Source: Nocardia higoensis NBRC 100133
GTDB lineage: Bacteria > Actinomycetota > Actinomycetes > Mycobacteriales > Mycobacteriaceae
Length of the DNA: 64,000 nucleotides
Reading direction: 5' to 3'
Assembly: GCF_000308595.1 (NCBI RefSeq)
Contig: NZ_BAGA01000109.1
Span: 1-64,000, forward strand
The position numbers were made by a program, and so were the translations under genes. Shown here one piece after another: positions 30,560-39,920 of the stretch (the first letter of the stretch is position 1; each line of letters begins with the position of its first letter). Below the pieces are notes generated by a model, which worked only from the letters and a program-made list of their open reading frames with translations, was not told the DNA's origin and ran no database searches.

Positions 30560-31387
30560 ATGAGCAAGGCTGTGATCCCTGCCGCAGTGGGCGACGACGA
30601 GGTCACCACCCGGCAACCGGACAACACTGCGGAATCCGGAACCGACACCCTGCCGCTGACCGGCGAGCGCACGGTGCCCGGCATCGCCGAGGAGAACTAC
30701 TGGTTCCGCCGGCACGAGATCGTCTACGCCCGGCTGCTGGACCGCTGCGCGGGCAAGACCGTGCTGGAGGCCGGATCCGGCGAAGGGTACGGCGCGGACA
30801 TGATCGCCGGTGTCGCGACGAAGGTCACCGGCCTGGACTACGACGAGAGCGCGGTGGCGCACGTGCGCGCCCGCTACCCCCGGGTGGAGATGATCCAGGG
30901 CAACCTCGCCGCTCTTCCGCTGGCCGACGAGTCCGTCGACGTGGTCGTGAATTTCCAGGTGATCGAACACCTCTGGGATCAGGCCCAGTTCCTGCGCGAA
31001 TGCCTGCGGGTGCTGCGCCCCGGCGGCGAACTGCTGATCAGCACGCCGAACCGGATCACCTTCTCCCCCGGCCGCGACACCCCGCTGAACCCCTTCCACA
31101 CCCGCGAACTGAACGCTGCCGAACTCGACGAACTGCTGGTCGACGCCGGGTTCCGCGTCGAGCTCATGACCGGGGTGCACCACGGGCAGACGTTGCGCGC
31201 GCTCGATGCCAAGCACGGCGGCTCGTTCATCGACGCGCAGATCCAGCGCGCCCTGGCCGGGGAGCCCTGGCCCGCCGATCTGACCGCCGATGTGGCCGCG
31301 GTGACCATCGACGACTTCGACCTGCGTCCCGGCGATATCGACGCCAGCCTGGACCTGGTCGCGATCGCGGTGAAACCCGGGAAGTGA
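30560..31387 (+). CDS. SAM-dependent methyltransferase of the MGLP locus (Rv3030-like)
   Basis: A 275-residue class I methyltransferase: motif I VLEAGSGEGYGADMI, VTGLDYDES, and FQVIEHLWDQ, with the usual LRVLRPGGELLIST strand. In mycobacteria the same three-gene order (methyltransferase, GH57, GT4) is the methylglucose lipopolysaccharide (MGLP) cluster, and this enzyme is thought to methylate glucose units at O-6. The ATG at 30560 is leaderless in appearance. Its stop overlaps the next start (GTGA). It is the first gene of the operon. Confidence 0.88.
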   Translation: MSKAVIPAAVGDDEVTTRQPDNTAESGTDTLPLTGERTVPGIAEENYWFRRHEIVYARLLDRCAGKTVLEAGSGEGYGADMIAGVATKVTGLDYDESAVAHVRARYPRVEMIQGNLAALPLADESVDVVVNFQVIEHLWDQAQFLRECLRVLRPGGELLISTPNRITFSPGRDTPLNPFHTRELNAAELDELLVDAGFRVELMTGVHHGQTLRALDAKHGGSFIDAQIQRALAGEPWPADLTADVAAVTIDDFDLRPGDIDASLDLVAIAVKPGK

Positions 31388-32997
31388 AATCGGTGCGCGC
31401 ACAAGAAGTTCCCGGCCAGTTCACGCTGGTCCTGCACTCCCACCTGCCCTGGCTGGCCCACCACGGGCGTTGGCCGGTGGGCGAAGAATGGCTGTACCAA
31501 TCCTGGGCGGCCACCTATCTTCCCGTCGTCGAGGTGCTGAGAACCCTTGCCGCGGAAGGGCGTTCGCACCTGCTGACGCTGGGCATCACGCCGGTGCTGG
31601 CCGCCCAGCTCGACGATCCGCACTGCCTGGCGGGCATGCACCACTGGCTGGGCAACTGGCAGCTGCGCGCGGACGAAGCCGCCGCGGCGGGCAATGTCGC
31701 GCTCGGCCGGCACGAGCACCGGCTGGCCGCGGCGGCGCTGCGCGAGTTCGAGCAGAACTGGCGCCACGGCGCGGCTCCGGTGTGGCGGCAACTGGTCGAT
31801 GCGGAGACCGTCGAACTGCTCGGCGGACCGTTGGCGCACCCGTTCCAGCCGTTGCTCGATCCGCGCCTGCGGGCGTTCCAGCTGGAGGAAGGCCTGGCCG
31901 ACGCACAGCTTCGCTGGGGTACCAGGCCGACCGGGATCTGGGCCCCCGAATGCGGCTACACCCCCGGCATGGAGATCGGTTACGCCGCCGCGGGAGTGAC
32001 GCATTTCATGGTCGACGGGCCCGCGCTGCGCGGCGACAGCAGCCTCGGGCGGCCGGTGCACGATTCCGATGTGGTGGCCTTCGGACGCGATCTGCACGTC
32101 AGCTATCGCGTCTGGTCGCCGAAATCCGGCTACCCCGGGCACGCGGCCTATCGTGATTTCCATCACTATGATCACGCGACAGGTCTCAAACCCTCGCGCG
32201 TGACCGGCAAGACGGTCGCCGGACCGGACAAGGCGCCCTACGATCCCGAGCTCGCCGCCGCCGCGGTCACCCGCGATGTGGACGACTTCGTGGCCACGGT
32301 CCGCGAACGCCTGATCTCGGAGTCGGAGCGGATCGGACGGCCCGCTCTCGTGGTGGCCGCCTTCGACACCGAACTGTTCGGGCACTGGTGGCACGAGGGT
32401 CCGCAGTGGCTGGCGCAGGTGCTGCGCGCACTGCCCGAGGCCGGGGTCACCGTGGGCACCCTCGCCGACGCCAGAGCCCGTGGCTACGTGGGCGAACCGG
32501 TCCCGCTGGCCGACTCCTCGTGGGGTTCGGGCAAGGACTGGCGGGTGTGGGCAGGTGACCAGGTGAGCGATCTGGTCGCACTCAACGACGAGATCGTCCG
32601 GCTCACACTCGACACGGTCGGCAAGATGCGCGCCGCCGCCGCCGACGGCCCCGCGCTGCGCGATCCGGTGGCCGATCAGCTGCTGCGCGAGGCGATCCTC
32701 ACCGTCTCCAGCGATTGGGCGTTCATGGTGAGCAAGGACTCCGCGGCGGGTTACGCCCGCGATCGCGCCCACCAGCACGCGCACGCCGTCCGCGAGATCG
32801 CCGCCGCCGTCGGATCCGGACAGGTCGCCAAAGCACAACAGTTGGCGGCAAGATGGGCCACGGCCGACGGCTTCTTCCCCGGGTTGGACGCGCGCCGGCT
32901 GCCCGAGGTCGACGCGCCTGCCGTCGGGGCCGCCGTCCGCGCCCCGCGAACCGAGTTCGCCGGTGCGCCGGGCCGCGACTCGGAAGGACTGGCATGA
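31384..32997 (+). CDS. GH57 glycoside hydrolase / branching enzyme (Rv3031-like)
   Basis: A 537-residue GH57 enzyme. Conserved regions are visible: HSHLPW at residues 18-23, the nucleophile Glu189 in GIWAPECGY, and the acid/base Asp328 in FDTELFGHWWHEG. GH57 members of this type make alpha-1,6 branches or remodel alpha-1,4-glucans; here the product is likely the methylated glucan of MGLP, or glycogen. The start is GTG 31384, overlapping the methyltransferase stop by four nt, and it overlaps the GT4 start by four nt. Confidence 0.92.
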   Translation: MKSVRAQEVPGQFTLVLHSHLPWLAHHGRWPVGEEWLYQSWAATYLPVVEVLRTLAAEGRSHLLTLGITPVLAAQLDDPHCLAGMHHWLGNWQLRADEAAAAGNVALGRHEHRLAAAALREFEQNWRHGAAPVWRQLVDAETVELLGGPLAHPFQPLLDPRLRAFQLEEGLADAQLRWGTRPTGIWAPECGYTPGMEIGYAAAGVTHFMVDGPALRGDSSLGRPVHDSDVVAFGRDLHVSYRVWSPKSGYPGHAAYRDFHHYDHATGLKPSRVTGKTVAGPDKAPYDPELAAAAVTRDVDDFVATVRERLISESERIGRPALVVAAFDTELFGHWWHEGPQWLAQVLRALPEAGVTVGTLADARARGYVGEPVPLADSSWGSGKDWRVWAGDQVSDLVALNDEIVRLTLDTVGKMRAAAADGPALRDPVADQLLREAILTVSSDWAFMVSKDSAAGYARDRAHQHAHAVREIAAAVGSGQVAKAQQLAARWATADGFFPGLDARRLPEVDAPAVGAAVRAPRTEFAGAPGRDSEGLA

Positions 32998-34256
32998 AGA
33001 TCTTGATGGTCTCCTGGGAGTACCCGCCCGTCGTGGTGGGCGGTCTCGGCAGACACGTGCACCACCTGGCGGTGGAACTCGCCGCCGCCGGGCACGAAGT
33101 GGTGGTGCTGGCGCGCAGGCCGACCGGCACGGACCCCTCCACCCACCCGACCCACTCGTTCATCGAGGACGGTGTGCTGGTGGTCGCGGTGGCCGAGGAT
33201 CCGCCCGCCTTCGACTTCGGCGAGGACATGCTGGCCTGGACGCTGGCGATGGGCCACGCGATGGTGCGCGCGGGCATCGGCCTGCGCAAGCCGGGCATCG
33301 GCGAGGGCTGGATCCCGGACGTGGTGCACGCGCACGACTGGCTGGTCGCCCATCCCGCGATCGCGCTGGCCGAGTTCTACGACGTGCCGCTGGTTTCCAC
33401 CATCCACGCCACCGAGGCGGGCAGGCACAGCGGCTGGGTCGCGGGCCGGGTCAACAAGCAGGTGCACTCGGTGGAGTGGTGGCTGGCCAACGAGTCCGAC
33501 GCGCTGATCACCTGTTCCTCCTCGATGCAGGACGAGGTCGAACGCCTCTACGGCGCCGAGCGCACGCCGATCACGGTGATCCGCAACGGCATCGACGTGG
33601 GCGCGTGGACCTACCGGCCGCGCCCGCCGCGCACCGGGCCGCCCCGGCTGCTCTACGTCGGGCGGCTGGAATACGAGAAGGGCGTGCAGGACGCGATCGC
33701 CGCGCTGCCGCGGATCCGGCGCGCGCATCCGGGCACCACGCTGACCGTCGCCGGGATCGGCACCCAGTTCGAATGGCTGCGCGAGCGCGCCCGCGTGCAC
33801 CGGGTGGCGCGCGCGGTGAGTTTCGCCGGCCGGCTCGATCACACCGGACTGCTCGGCTGGCTGCACGGCGCCGACGCCATCGTGTTGCCCAGCCGCTACG
33901 AGCCGTTCGGCATCGTCGCGCTGGAGGCCGCCGCCGCGGGCACCCCGCTGGTCACCTCGACCGCGGGCGGGCTCGGCGAGGCCGTGATCGACGGCGTCAC
34001 CGGCGCCTCGTTCGAACCGGCCGATGTCGACGGTCTGGTGGAGGCCGTGGTGGCCACCCTGGACGATCCCGAGGCCGCGCAACAGCGCGCGCTGGCCGCG
34101 CGCGAACGGCTGACCGCCGACTTCGCCTGGAACGTGGTGGCCGCCGAGACGGCGCAGGTGTACTCCTCGGCCAAGCGCCGGGTGCGCAATCCGCTCGCCC
34201 GCCCGGTCATCCCGGAAAGGCCACTGCCCGAACGGGATCCGAACAACCCCGGCTAA
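32994..34256 (+). CDS. GT4 alpha-1,4-glucosyltransferase (Rv3032-like)
   Basis: A 420-residue GT4 (GT-B fold) enzyme. It has the glycine loop SWEYPPVVVGGLGRHVHHL near the start, a donor-site block LPSRYEPFGIVALEAAAAGTP with the EX7E pair, and AGIG/FAGRL segments. Rv3032 elongates the alpha-1,4-glucan backbone of MGLP and contributes to glycogen in M. tuberculosis; position and motifs support the same role here. ATG 32994 overlaps the GH57 stop (ATGA). The end is 16 nt from the convergent lipoprotein gene. Confidence 0.93.
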   Translation: MKILMVSWEYPPVVVGGLGRHVHHLAVELAAAGHEVVVLARRPTGTDPSTHPTHSFIEDGVLVVAVAEDPPAFDFGEDMLAWTLAMGHAMVRAGIGLRKPGIGEGWIPDVVHAHDWLVAHPAIALAEFYDVPLVSTIHATEAGRHSGWVAGRVNKQVHSVEWWLANESDALITCSSSMQDEVERLYGAERTPITVIRNGIDVGAWTYRPRPPRTGPPRLLYVGRLEYEKGVQDAIAALPRIRRAHPGTTLTVAGIGTQFEWLRERARVHRVARAVSFAGRLDHTGLLGWLHGADAIVLPSRYEPFGIVALEAAAAGTPLVTSTAGGLGEAVIDGVTGASFEPADVDGLVEAVVATLDDPEAAQQRALAARERLTADFAWNVVAAETAQVYSSAKRRVRNPLARPVIPERPLPERDPNNPG

Positions 34257-34272
34257 GTCCGGCCGGACGGGC

Positions 34273-35610
34273 TCAGTTGCCGGGCTGGAAGGCGAAGACC
34301 TCGCCGACCCTGGTGGCGACCACGATCTCGCCCTCGGGACCGATCGAGGTGCCCGCCGTGGTCCCTTCGGCATCGGGCAGCACGTCGGAATCGATGGTGG
34401 CGCCGGTGGCGGTGTCGAAGGTGACCAGGTTGAGGCCGCCGCCGATCGCGGCGGTGGTGTAACCGATCCCGCCCGCGGCCTGGACCGGCAGTCCGCGCAA
34501 CGCCAGATCCTTGCGCTCCCAGGCGGTTTCGACCACGTCGCCGGTGTCGCGCAGCGCCATCAGGTAGCCCTCGTCACCCGCCGGGATGATCAGGCCGTCG
34601 GCGGAGACCGAGATGGCGCCGCTCGGGGTGAAGGGCAGCTGCTTCACCCAGCGGGTGCTGCCGTCCTCGGTGTTCAACGCGATCAGGCGGCCGCTGTTGT
34701 CGCCCACGTAGACGGTCCCCGCATCGGCCGACAGCGCGGGACTGGTCGCGCTGCCCTCGACGAGGATCTGGGCACTCCACTCGCGGTGGATGCGCTCGTC
34801 GGCGTAGCGGAGTGCGGCGAGTTCGGCGTTGGGCGAGCCGGGCTTCCAGACGGTGACGAAGAACCGGCCGGTGTCGGCGTCGACGGCCGAGACGGTGGCG
34901 ACCGGGCACTGCGGGCCGCCGGTGCCGCAGTCGTCGAGGCCCTGTCCGGAGGCCGGGCGGGTCAGGTCGGGAAGTTCGAGGAAGTCGGGCTCGCCGAGCA
35001 GCTGGGTGGTGGGGACCACGCGTTTGCCGGTCTGACGCTCGAGCACGTCGATCTGGCCGGACTGGGTGATGGTGAGCACGTGGCTGTCGCCGGTGAACTG
35101 CACCGAGACCGGGACACCCGCCACGGGTGTCCGCCAGCGCGGCTGGCCCATCAGGTTGTAGGAGTTCACCGCGCCGTCGTCGCCGAAGTACACGTTGGTG
35201 TGGCTGTCGACCAGGGTCGGCGAGGATACGGCGTTGGGGCCGAGGCGATCACAGAACCGCTTGCGTCCGGTCGGCATCTGCAGCGACAGGATCGCGCAAC
35301 CACTCGCGGTGCGGGTGGTCACGAACAGCTGACTGTCGGGCCCGACGGTGACCGGCTGCGCGATGGGGCCGCCGACAGGTCGCGACCAGCTCAGATTCAT
35401 CTGTCGCGCACCGGTCTGCGGCCCGGCGCCGGAATTGCGTCCGTCGTAGTGGACGGCGGGCCAGCCTTCGCCCGAACCGGCGGTGATGTCATCGACGTCG
35501 GTGCCGCATCCGGTCAGCGCGACCGCGCCGACAGCTGCCAGCGCGGTCAGCGCGCGTGTGGACTTCGGGACGTGCCGCGTGGATACCGCGCGCACCCAAC
35601 CGGTTCGCAC
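34273..35610 (-). CDS. PQQ-like beta-propeller lipoprotein (Rv3035-like)
   Basis: A 445-residue exported protein with a long N-region, a hydrophobic core and lipobox LTGC, then about seven beta-propeller blades (repeated VYVGDNSGRLIALNTEDGSTRW-type strands). No PQQ-binding catalytic residues are evident, so a scaffolding or envelope role is likelier than dehydrogenase activity. GTG 35610 follows GGGGAGATC at the right spacing; the ATG/GTG further upstream (35643) is less well placed. It converges on the GT4 gene. Confidence 0.85.
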   Translation of the reverse strand: MRTGWVRAVSTRHVPKSTRALTALAAVGAVALTGCGTDVDDITAGSGEGWPAVHYDGRNSGAGPQTGARQMNLSWSRPVGGPIAQPVTVGPDSQLFVTTRTASGCAILSLQMPTGRKRFCDRLGPNAVSSPTLVDSHTNVYFGDDGAVNSYNLMGQPRWRTPVAGVPVSVQFTGDSHVLTITQSGQIDVLERQTGKRVVPTTQLLGEPDFLELPDLTRPASGQGLDDCGTGGPQCPVATVSAVDADTGRFFVTVWKPGSPNAELAALRYADERIHREWSAQILVEGSATSPALSADAGTVYVGDNSGRLIALNTEDGSTRWVKQLPFTPSGAISVSADGLIIPAGDEGYLMALRDTGDVVETAWERKDLALRGLPVQAAGGIGYTTAAIGGGLNLVTFDTATGATIDSDVLPDAEGTTAGTSIGPEGEIVVATRVGEVFAFQPGN

Positions 35611-35700
35611 CTGCTGATCTCCCCTCTCCGACGACGGCCGCACGCAAGACTAGCGGGTGATCGGTGCGCGGGGATCGCCGCACGGGGTCTCCGGCCGCCG

Positions 35701-36138
35701 TCAGGCGGCTACGCCGGACTGCCTGTCCGCGCCCGGCTTCGCGGCCAGGATCTCGTCACGCTCACGCAGATAGGCGACCTGCCTGCTGACCTCCTCACGG
35801 ACGGTGACACTGTCCGCCTCGTCGGCGACATACGCGCCGCCGGCGAGCAGCGTGATCGCGGCGCCCGCGATCCAGGCCACCCAGCCCGCCGCCGTGCCCG
35901 CGAAGTCACCCAACCAGGGGGTCAGGAACAACACGAAACCGACCACGGACAGCGCCCAGTGATCCTTGGTCGGGTCACGAGCGATCAGCGACCACATCGC
36001 GTACACCGCCGTCATGGCGCCGAGGCCGATGGTGGCCGCCGCACTGACCGGGGTCGTCGCGGCCCATGCGGGAGTGGCAGCGGTGACCACACCCAGCGTC
36101 AAGGCGGCCCCTCCGATGACGTTGCTGCTGATTCTCAT
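35701..36138 (-). CDS. SPW-repeat-type integral membrane protein
   Basis: A 145-residue protein with four hydrophobic segments and an SPW-like core (VVGFVLFLTPWLGDFAG), followed by a charged C-terminal helix. The first 26 residues resemble a signal peptide but probably form the first helix. It starts at ATG 36138 and is divergent from a TetR gene with a palindrome between. The function of the family is unknown; regulation by the neighbour is likely. Confidence 0.75.
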   Translation of the reverse strand: MRISSNVIGGAALTLGVVTAATPAWAATTPVSAAATIGLGAMTAVYAMWSLIARDPTKDHWALSVVGFVLFLTPWLGDFAGTAAGWVAWIAGAAITLLAGGAYVADEADSVTVREEVSRQVAYLRERDEILAAKPGADRQSGVAA

Positions 36139-36189
36139 GCCCGTACTCCTTCCGGTGAGCGGCTTCGAACGACTCCGCTCCATGAACGA

Positions 36190-36207
36190 TACGATACGTG
36201 TAGCGTA
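36190..36207. promoter_or_regulatory. Operator between the SPW gene and tetR
   Basis: TACGATACG-TGTAGCGTA, an imperfect 18-bp palindrome (TACGxTAC / GTAxCGTA arms). It lies 51 nt upstream of the SPW start and 117 nt upstream of the TetR start. Confidence 0.6.
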
Positions 36208-36324
36208 GCACTCGGCCGGATTATTCCCGGCCGGCTCGATTCCGCATGCCGAGATTCCACCCGTCGCGCCGATCGGCAAGACTGTGCGGCGGATCGGGAG
36301 AGCGACGAGAAAGGGGCGCTGCCG

Positions 36325-36888
36325 ATGGCTTCCGAAGCGGCCGGGTCGCGCGACGAACGCATCACCGCCGCCGCCCTGGCGCTGCTGCGCGACGGCGGCG
36401 GCCGGGCGGTGACGATCGAGGCGGTGGCGAGCCGGTCGGGGGTGGCCAAGACGACCATCTACCGTCGCTACCGCGATCGCATCGACCTGCTGACCTCCGC
36501 ACTGGAATCGCTGACCAACCCGAAGCCGCCGGCCGATCTGCACGACGGACCGGCGGTCCTGGACTGGCTCGTCGAGCAGGCGCTGTCGGCGGTCACCGAG
36601 GGCATCGGCACCGGCGGCGTCGCCGCATTGCTCACCGGCGAAGATCCCGACTACACCCGCGCCATCCGCGCGGTACTGCTGCGCCACCGCGCGGCGCTCA
36701 TCGAAGTGGTCGGCGCCGCTGCCGAATCCGGCGCACTGCGCGACGATCGCGACGCCGAGACGGTCATCGACACGATCGTCGGCTCCTACATCATCGAACA
36801 CTCCCGCCGTGGCTCGGTGGCCGAGGATTGGAGCGATCGCATCCGCGCGGTGCTGCGGCCCGCACTGCTGCCCGCGACGACGGAGTGA
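36325..36888 (+). CDS. TetR-family transcriptional repressor
   Basis: A 187-residue TetR regulator with the N-terminal helix-turn-helix VTIEAVASRSGVAKTTIYRRY and a C-terminal helical domain (TetR_C_11-like YIIEHS region). The ribosome site GAGAAAGGGG is eight nt before ATG 36325. Divergent orientation and the palindrome at 36190-36207 suggest that it represses the SPW membrane protein gene and itself. Confidence 0.9.
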   Translation: MASEAAGSRDERITAAALALLRDGGGRAVTIEAVASRSGVAKTTIYRRYRDRIDLLTSALESLTNPKPPADLHDGPAVLDWLVEQALSAVTEGIGTGGVAALLTGEDPDYTRAIRAVLLRHRAALIEVVGAAAESGALRDDRDAETVIDTIVGSYIIEHSRRGSVAEDWSDRIRAVLRPALLPATTE

Positions 36889-37076
36889 ATCACCGCCGTT
36901 TCCGCTCGATCACAAGCGCGACCGAGCCGCCACCATGATCCGACACCGACGAGACTCACATATGTCGCGGTTGTGTTACTGTCCGGTAAGTCTGCTGTGA
37001 TGGGCCTCATAGGTCCAGGTCACAGCGGCACACGGAATCGCGGCAACGGTGCCGGATCGGTTGTGGAGAGGGTTTC

Positions 37077-38408
37077 ATGGACCAGCATCAGGGGTCTGGG
37101 CGAAGAGTGCGACGCTGGGCGGGCAGAGCGCTCGCCGTAGTCGTGGCCGCGGCGAGCGTCGCGGCGGTCACCACGGCGGGGCCGCAGACCGCGCCCGCAT
37201 CGGCGGTCGGCGAGTTCTACACTCCGCCCGCGCAGTTCCCGACCGAGCAGGGCGCGATCGTCAAGACCGCGCCGATGCCGTTGTTCGTGTCCTTCCCGAA
37301 CGAGAAGGGCTGGCCCACCCAGGCCGAGCTGGTCATGTACACCAGCCGTCTGCAGGACGGCACCCCCACCGTGGTCACCGGCACCTACATCGAAGCCGCC
37401 GGTCCGTGGCTGGGCGAGGGCGAGCGCCCCACGGTCGTGATCGCGCCCGGCACATCCGGGCAGGGCGACCGGTGCGCGATGTCGGTGGCCTTCTCCACCG
37501 GCCTGGCAGGGTTCACCGAGCCCGCGCTCGGCTTCTCGGCCAACCAGGAACTGCCGTCCTCGACGGTGTGGAGCCGGTTGGGCGCGCGCGTGTTCGTGAC
37601 CGACTACATCGGTCTGGGCACCCCCGGCGTGCACACCTACGCCAACCGGTTCGAGCAGGCCCACGCCGTGCTCGACGGCGCACGGGCGGCGAACGCGCTG
37701 GCCGGCGTCGGGCCCGACACCCCGCTGGTGCTGTGGGGCTATTCGCAGGGCGGCGGCGCGACCGCCTCGGCGGCGGAGCTGCAGCCGCAGTACGCGCCGG
37801 AGCTGAACCTGAAAGGCACCTGGGCGGGTGGACCGGTCGCCGATCTGGCCGTCATCCAGCAGACCATCGACGGCGCGCTCATCGGCGGAGCCATCGGCTA
37901 CGCCATCAACGCGCTGCTCGCCCGCTATCCGGAGCTCTACAACGCCGTCGACCGGGTCACCAGCCCGGCCGGCCGCGAGATGCTGGCGACGCTCAGCGAC
38001 ACCTGCGTCGGTGATCTGATCACCGAGTACCCGTTCCTGCGGACCGATTCGCTGACCATCGACGGTCGCTCGCTGACCGAGCACATGGCCGCCATCCCGG
38101 AGGCCGCGCCCGCGCTCGACGAACAGCGAGTCGGCAACCTGCGGCCCGCCACGCCGGTGTTCGTCACCAGCGGCCGCAACGACGACACCGTGCCCTACAG
38201 CCAGGCCCGCACGCTGGCGGAGAGCTGGTGCGCCAAGGGCGCCACGGTGAAGTTCCGGACCAACGACCTGCCGCCGATCCTGCCCGGGGCGACCATTCCC
38301 AACCACTTCGGCCCGGAGATGATCGACGGCTTCGGACCCGACAACGCGATCACCTACCTGCTCGATCGCCTCGCCGGCAAGCCGATCTCCGGCTGCACGA
38401 TCGACTGA
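37077..38408 (+). CDS. Secreted lipase of the LIP family
   Basis: A 443-residue exported alpha/beta-hydrolase. The signal peptide spans residues 1-42 (twin Arg pairs, hydrophobic core, ASA cleavage). The nucleophile is Ser223 in GYSQGG, the Asp is in GRNDDTVPY and the His in NHFG, the LIP triad of secretory lipases (PF03583). It should cleave triacylglycerols or other esters outside the cell. GGAGAGGG is six nt before ATG 37077. Confidence 0.9.
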   Translation: MDQHQGSGRRVRRWAGRALAVVVAAASVAAVTTAGPQTAPASAVGEFYTPPAQFPTEQGAIVKTAPMPLFVSFPNEKGWPTQAELVMYTSRLQDGTPTVVTGTYIEAAGPWLGEGERPTVVIAPGTSGQGDRCAMSVAFSTGLAGFTEPALGFSANQELPSSTVWSRLGARVFVTDYIGLGTPGVHTYANRFEQAHAVLDGARAANALAGVGPDTPLVLWGYSQGGGATASAAELQPQYAPELNLKGTWAGGPVADLAVIQQTIDGALIGGAIGYAINALLARYPELYNAVDRVTSPAGREMLATLSDTCVGDLITEYPFLRTDSLTIDGRSLTEHMAAIPEAAPALDEQRVGNLRPATPVFVTSGRNDDTVPYSQARTLAESWCAKGATVKFRTNDLPPILPGATIPNHFGPEMIDGFGPDNAITYLLDRLAGKPISGCTID

Positions 38409-38538
38409 CCCGATCCCGGCCCCGGCGTCATTTCCGGGTCTGCCCGCGCGGTGTGAGCACGCGAAAGTACGCTGTTCACCCGAACGGAAGGTCCCCCGAC
38501 GGCGGGGCCGGCAGCACACCACGACGGGAGTAGGTTTC

Positions 38539-39291
38539 GTGACGAGCATGTGGGGCGCACCGTTGCGCTCACGCTGGAGCGGGTCGCGGCGCCGGGATCC
38601 GGAGCAGGCGCGGTTCCTGACCGCGGCCTCGCTGCGCTGGGTCATCGCCAATCGCGCATACACGCCCTGGTACCTGGTGCGTTACTACCGCCTGTTCAAG
38701 TTCAAGCTGGCCAACCCGCACATCGTGTTGCGCGGCATGGTCTTCCTCGGCAAGAACGTCGAGATCCACGCCACCCCCGAGTTCGGTCGCATGGAGATCG
38801 GCCGCTGGGTGCACATCGGCGACGGCAACGCCATCCGCTGCCACGAAGGCTCGCTGCGTATCGGCGACAAGGTGGTCTTCGGCAAGGACAATGTCGTCAA
38901 CACCTACCTCGACATCGAGATCGGCGAGTCGACGCTGGTCGCCGACTGGTGCTACATCTGCGACTTCGACCACAAGATGGACGACATCACCCTGCCGATC
39001 AAGGATCAGGGCATCGTCAAGAGCCCGGTGCGTATCGGTCCGGACACCTGGATCGCGGCCAAGGTCACCGTGCTGCGCGAGACCAGGGTCGGCCGCGGCT
39101 GCGTGCTGGGCGCGCACGCGGTGGTCAAGGGCGAGATCCCGGACTACTCGATCGCGGTCGGCGCGCCCGCCAAGGTCGTGAAGAATCGCAAGGCCACGTG
39201 GGAGGCCGGCGCCGAGGCGCGTGCGGCGTACCTGGCGGCGCTCGAGGACATCGAGCGCAAGAAGAACGGCGTCACCGCACCCCGGTCCTGA
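38539..39291 (+). CDS. Hexapeptide-repeat acyltransferase (Rv3034c-like)
   Basis: A 250-residue left-handed beta-helix acyltransferase of the WecB/maltose O-acetyltransferase group. Isoleucine/valine hexapeptide turns run from about residue 85 to 205 (GRWVHIGDGNAI; GDKVVFGKDNVVN; GRGCVLGAHAVVKG), and the catalytic His is probably in DFDHKMDD. In M. tuberculosis the matching gene sits beside the MGLP genes and may acetylate the polysaccharide. Here it is on the opposite relative strand. The start is GTG 38539 after GGGAG. Confidence 0.82.
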   Translation: MTSMWGAPLRSRWSGSRRRDPEQARFLTAASLRWVIANRAYTPWYLVRYYRLFKFKLANPHIVLRGMVFLGKNVEIHATPEFGRMEIGRWVHIGDGNAIRCHEGSLRIGDKVVFGKDNVVNTYLDIEIGESTLVADWCYICDFDHKMDDITLPIKDQGIVKSPVRIGPDTWIAAKVTVLRETRVGRGCVLGAHAVVKGEIPDYSIAVGAPAKVVKNRKATWEAGAEARAAYLAALEDIERKKNGVTAPRS

Positions 39292-39368
39292 TCGCTCGCG
39301 CCCGCGTCCCGGATGTCCAGGGCCGCGGGCGTCGCGCGCAGGTGCCCGGAATTGTCGGTGGGCGGGCG

Positions 39369-39374
39369 TAAGGT
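39369..39374 (+). promoter_or_regulatory. Leaderless -10 (TAAGGT) for the DUF1697 gene
   Basis: TAAGGT six nt before ATG 39381. Confidence 0.55.
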
Positions 39375-39380
39375 CGCCGC

Positions 39381-39920
39381 ATGCGGAGCTACGCGGCGCT
39401 GTTGCGCGGGATCATGCCCAGTAATCCGAACATGCGCAACGAGAAGTTGCGCGGGGTGTTCACCGATCTCGGCTTCGAGAAGGTCGCCTCGGTGCTCTCC
39501 AGCGGCAATGTCGTCTTCCGCGTCACGGACGCCGATCCGGCCGAGCTGGAGGACCGGATCCAGCGGGCACTCACCGGGCAGTTGGGCATTGCGGGCGGTA
39601 CGCTGCTGCGCGATTACGAGTGCCTGCGCGAACTGCTCGACCGTGATCCGTTCGAGGGCCTCGTCCACGAGCGCGGGTCCTACCTGACGGTCACCTTCTT
39701 CAAGAACGCCATCGGCGATCCCCAGCCCGCGATCCCGGACGATCCGCTGACCCGCGTGATCGGCTACGACGAGCCGAGCCGCGCGCTGCTCACGGTCATC
39801 GACAACAGCACGCCCAAGACGCCGGATTTCATGGCGTGGCTGGACAAGACCTACGGCAAGGACATCACCACCCGCACCTGGCTGACCGTGCAGAAGGTGG
39901 TCAAGAAGATGGAGCCGTGA
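39381..39920 (+). CDS. DUF1697-family protein
   Basis: A 179-residue protein with the DUF1697 pattern: MRSYAALLRGIMPSNPNMRNEKLRGVF at the start and VLSSGNVVFRV, ending TWLTVQKVVKKME. No catalytic residue or partner is known for this family. The last 20 nt overlap the end of the convergent methyltransferase gene. Confidence 0.85.
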   Translation: MRSYAALLRGIMPSNPNMRNEKLRGVFTDLGFEKVASVLSSGNVVFRVTDADPAELEDRIQRALTGQLGIAGGTLLRDYECLRELLDRDPFEGLVHERGSYLTVTFFKNAIGDPQPAIPDDPLTRVIGYDEPSRALLTVIDNSTPKTPDFMAWLDKTYGKDITTRTWLTVQKVVKKMEP

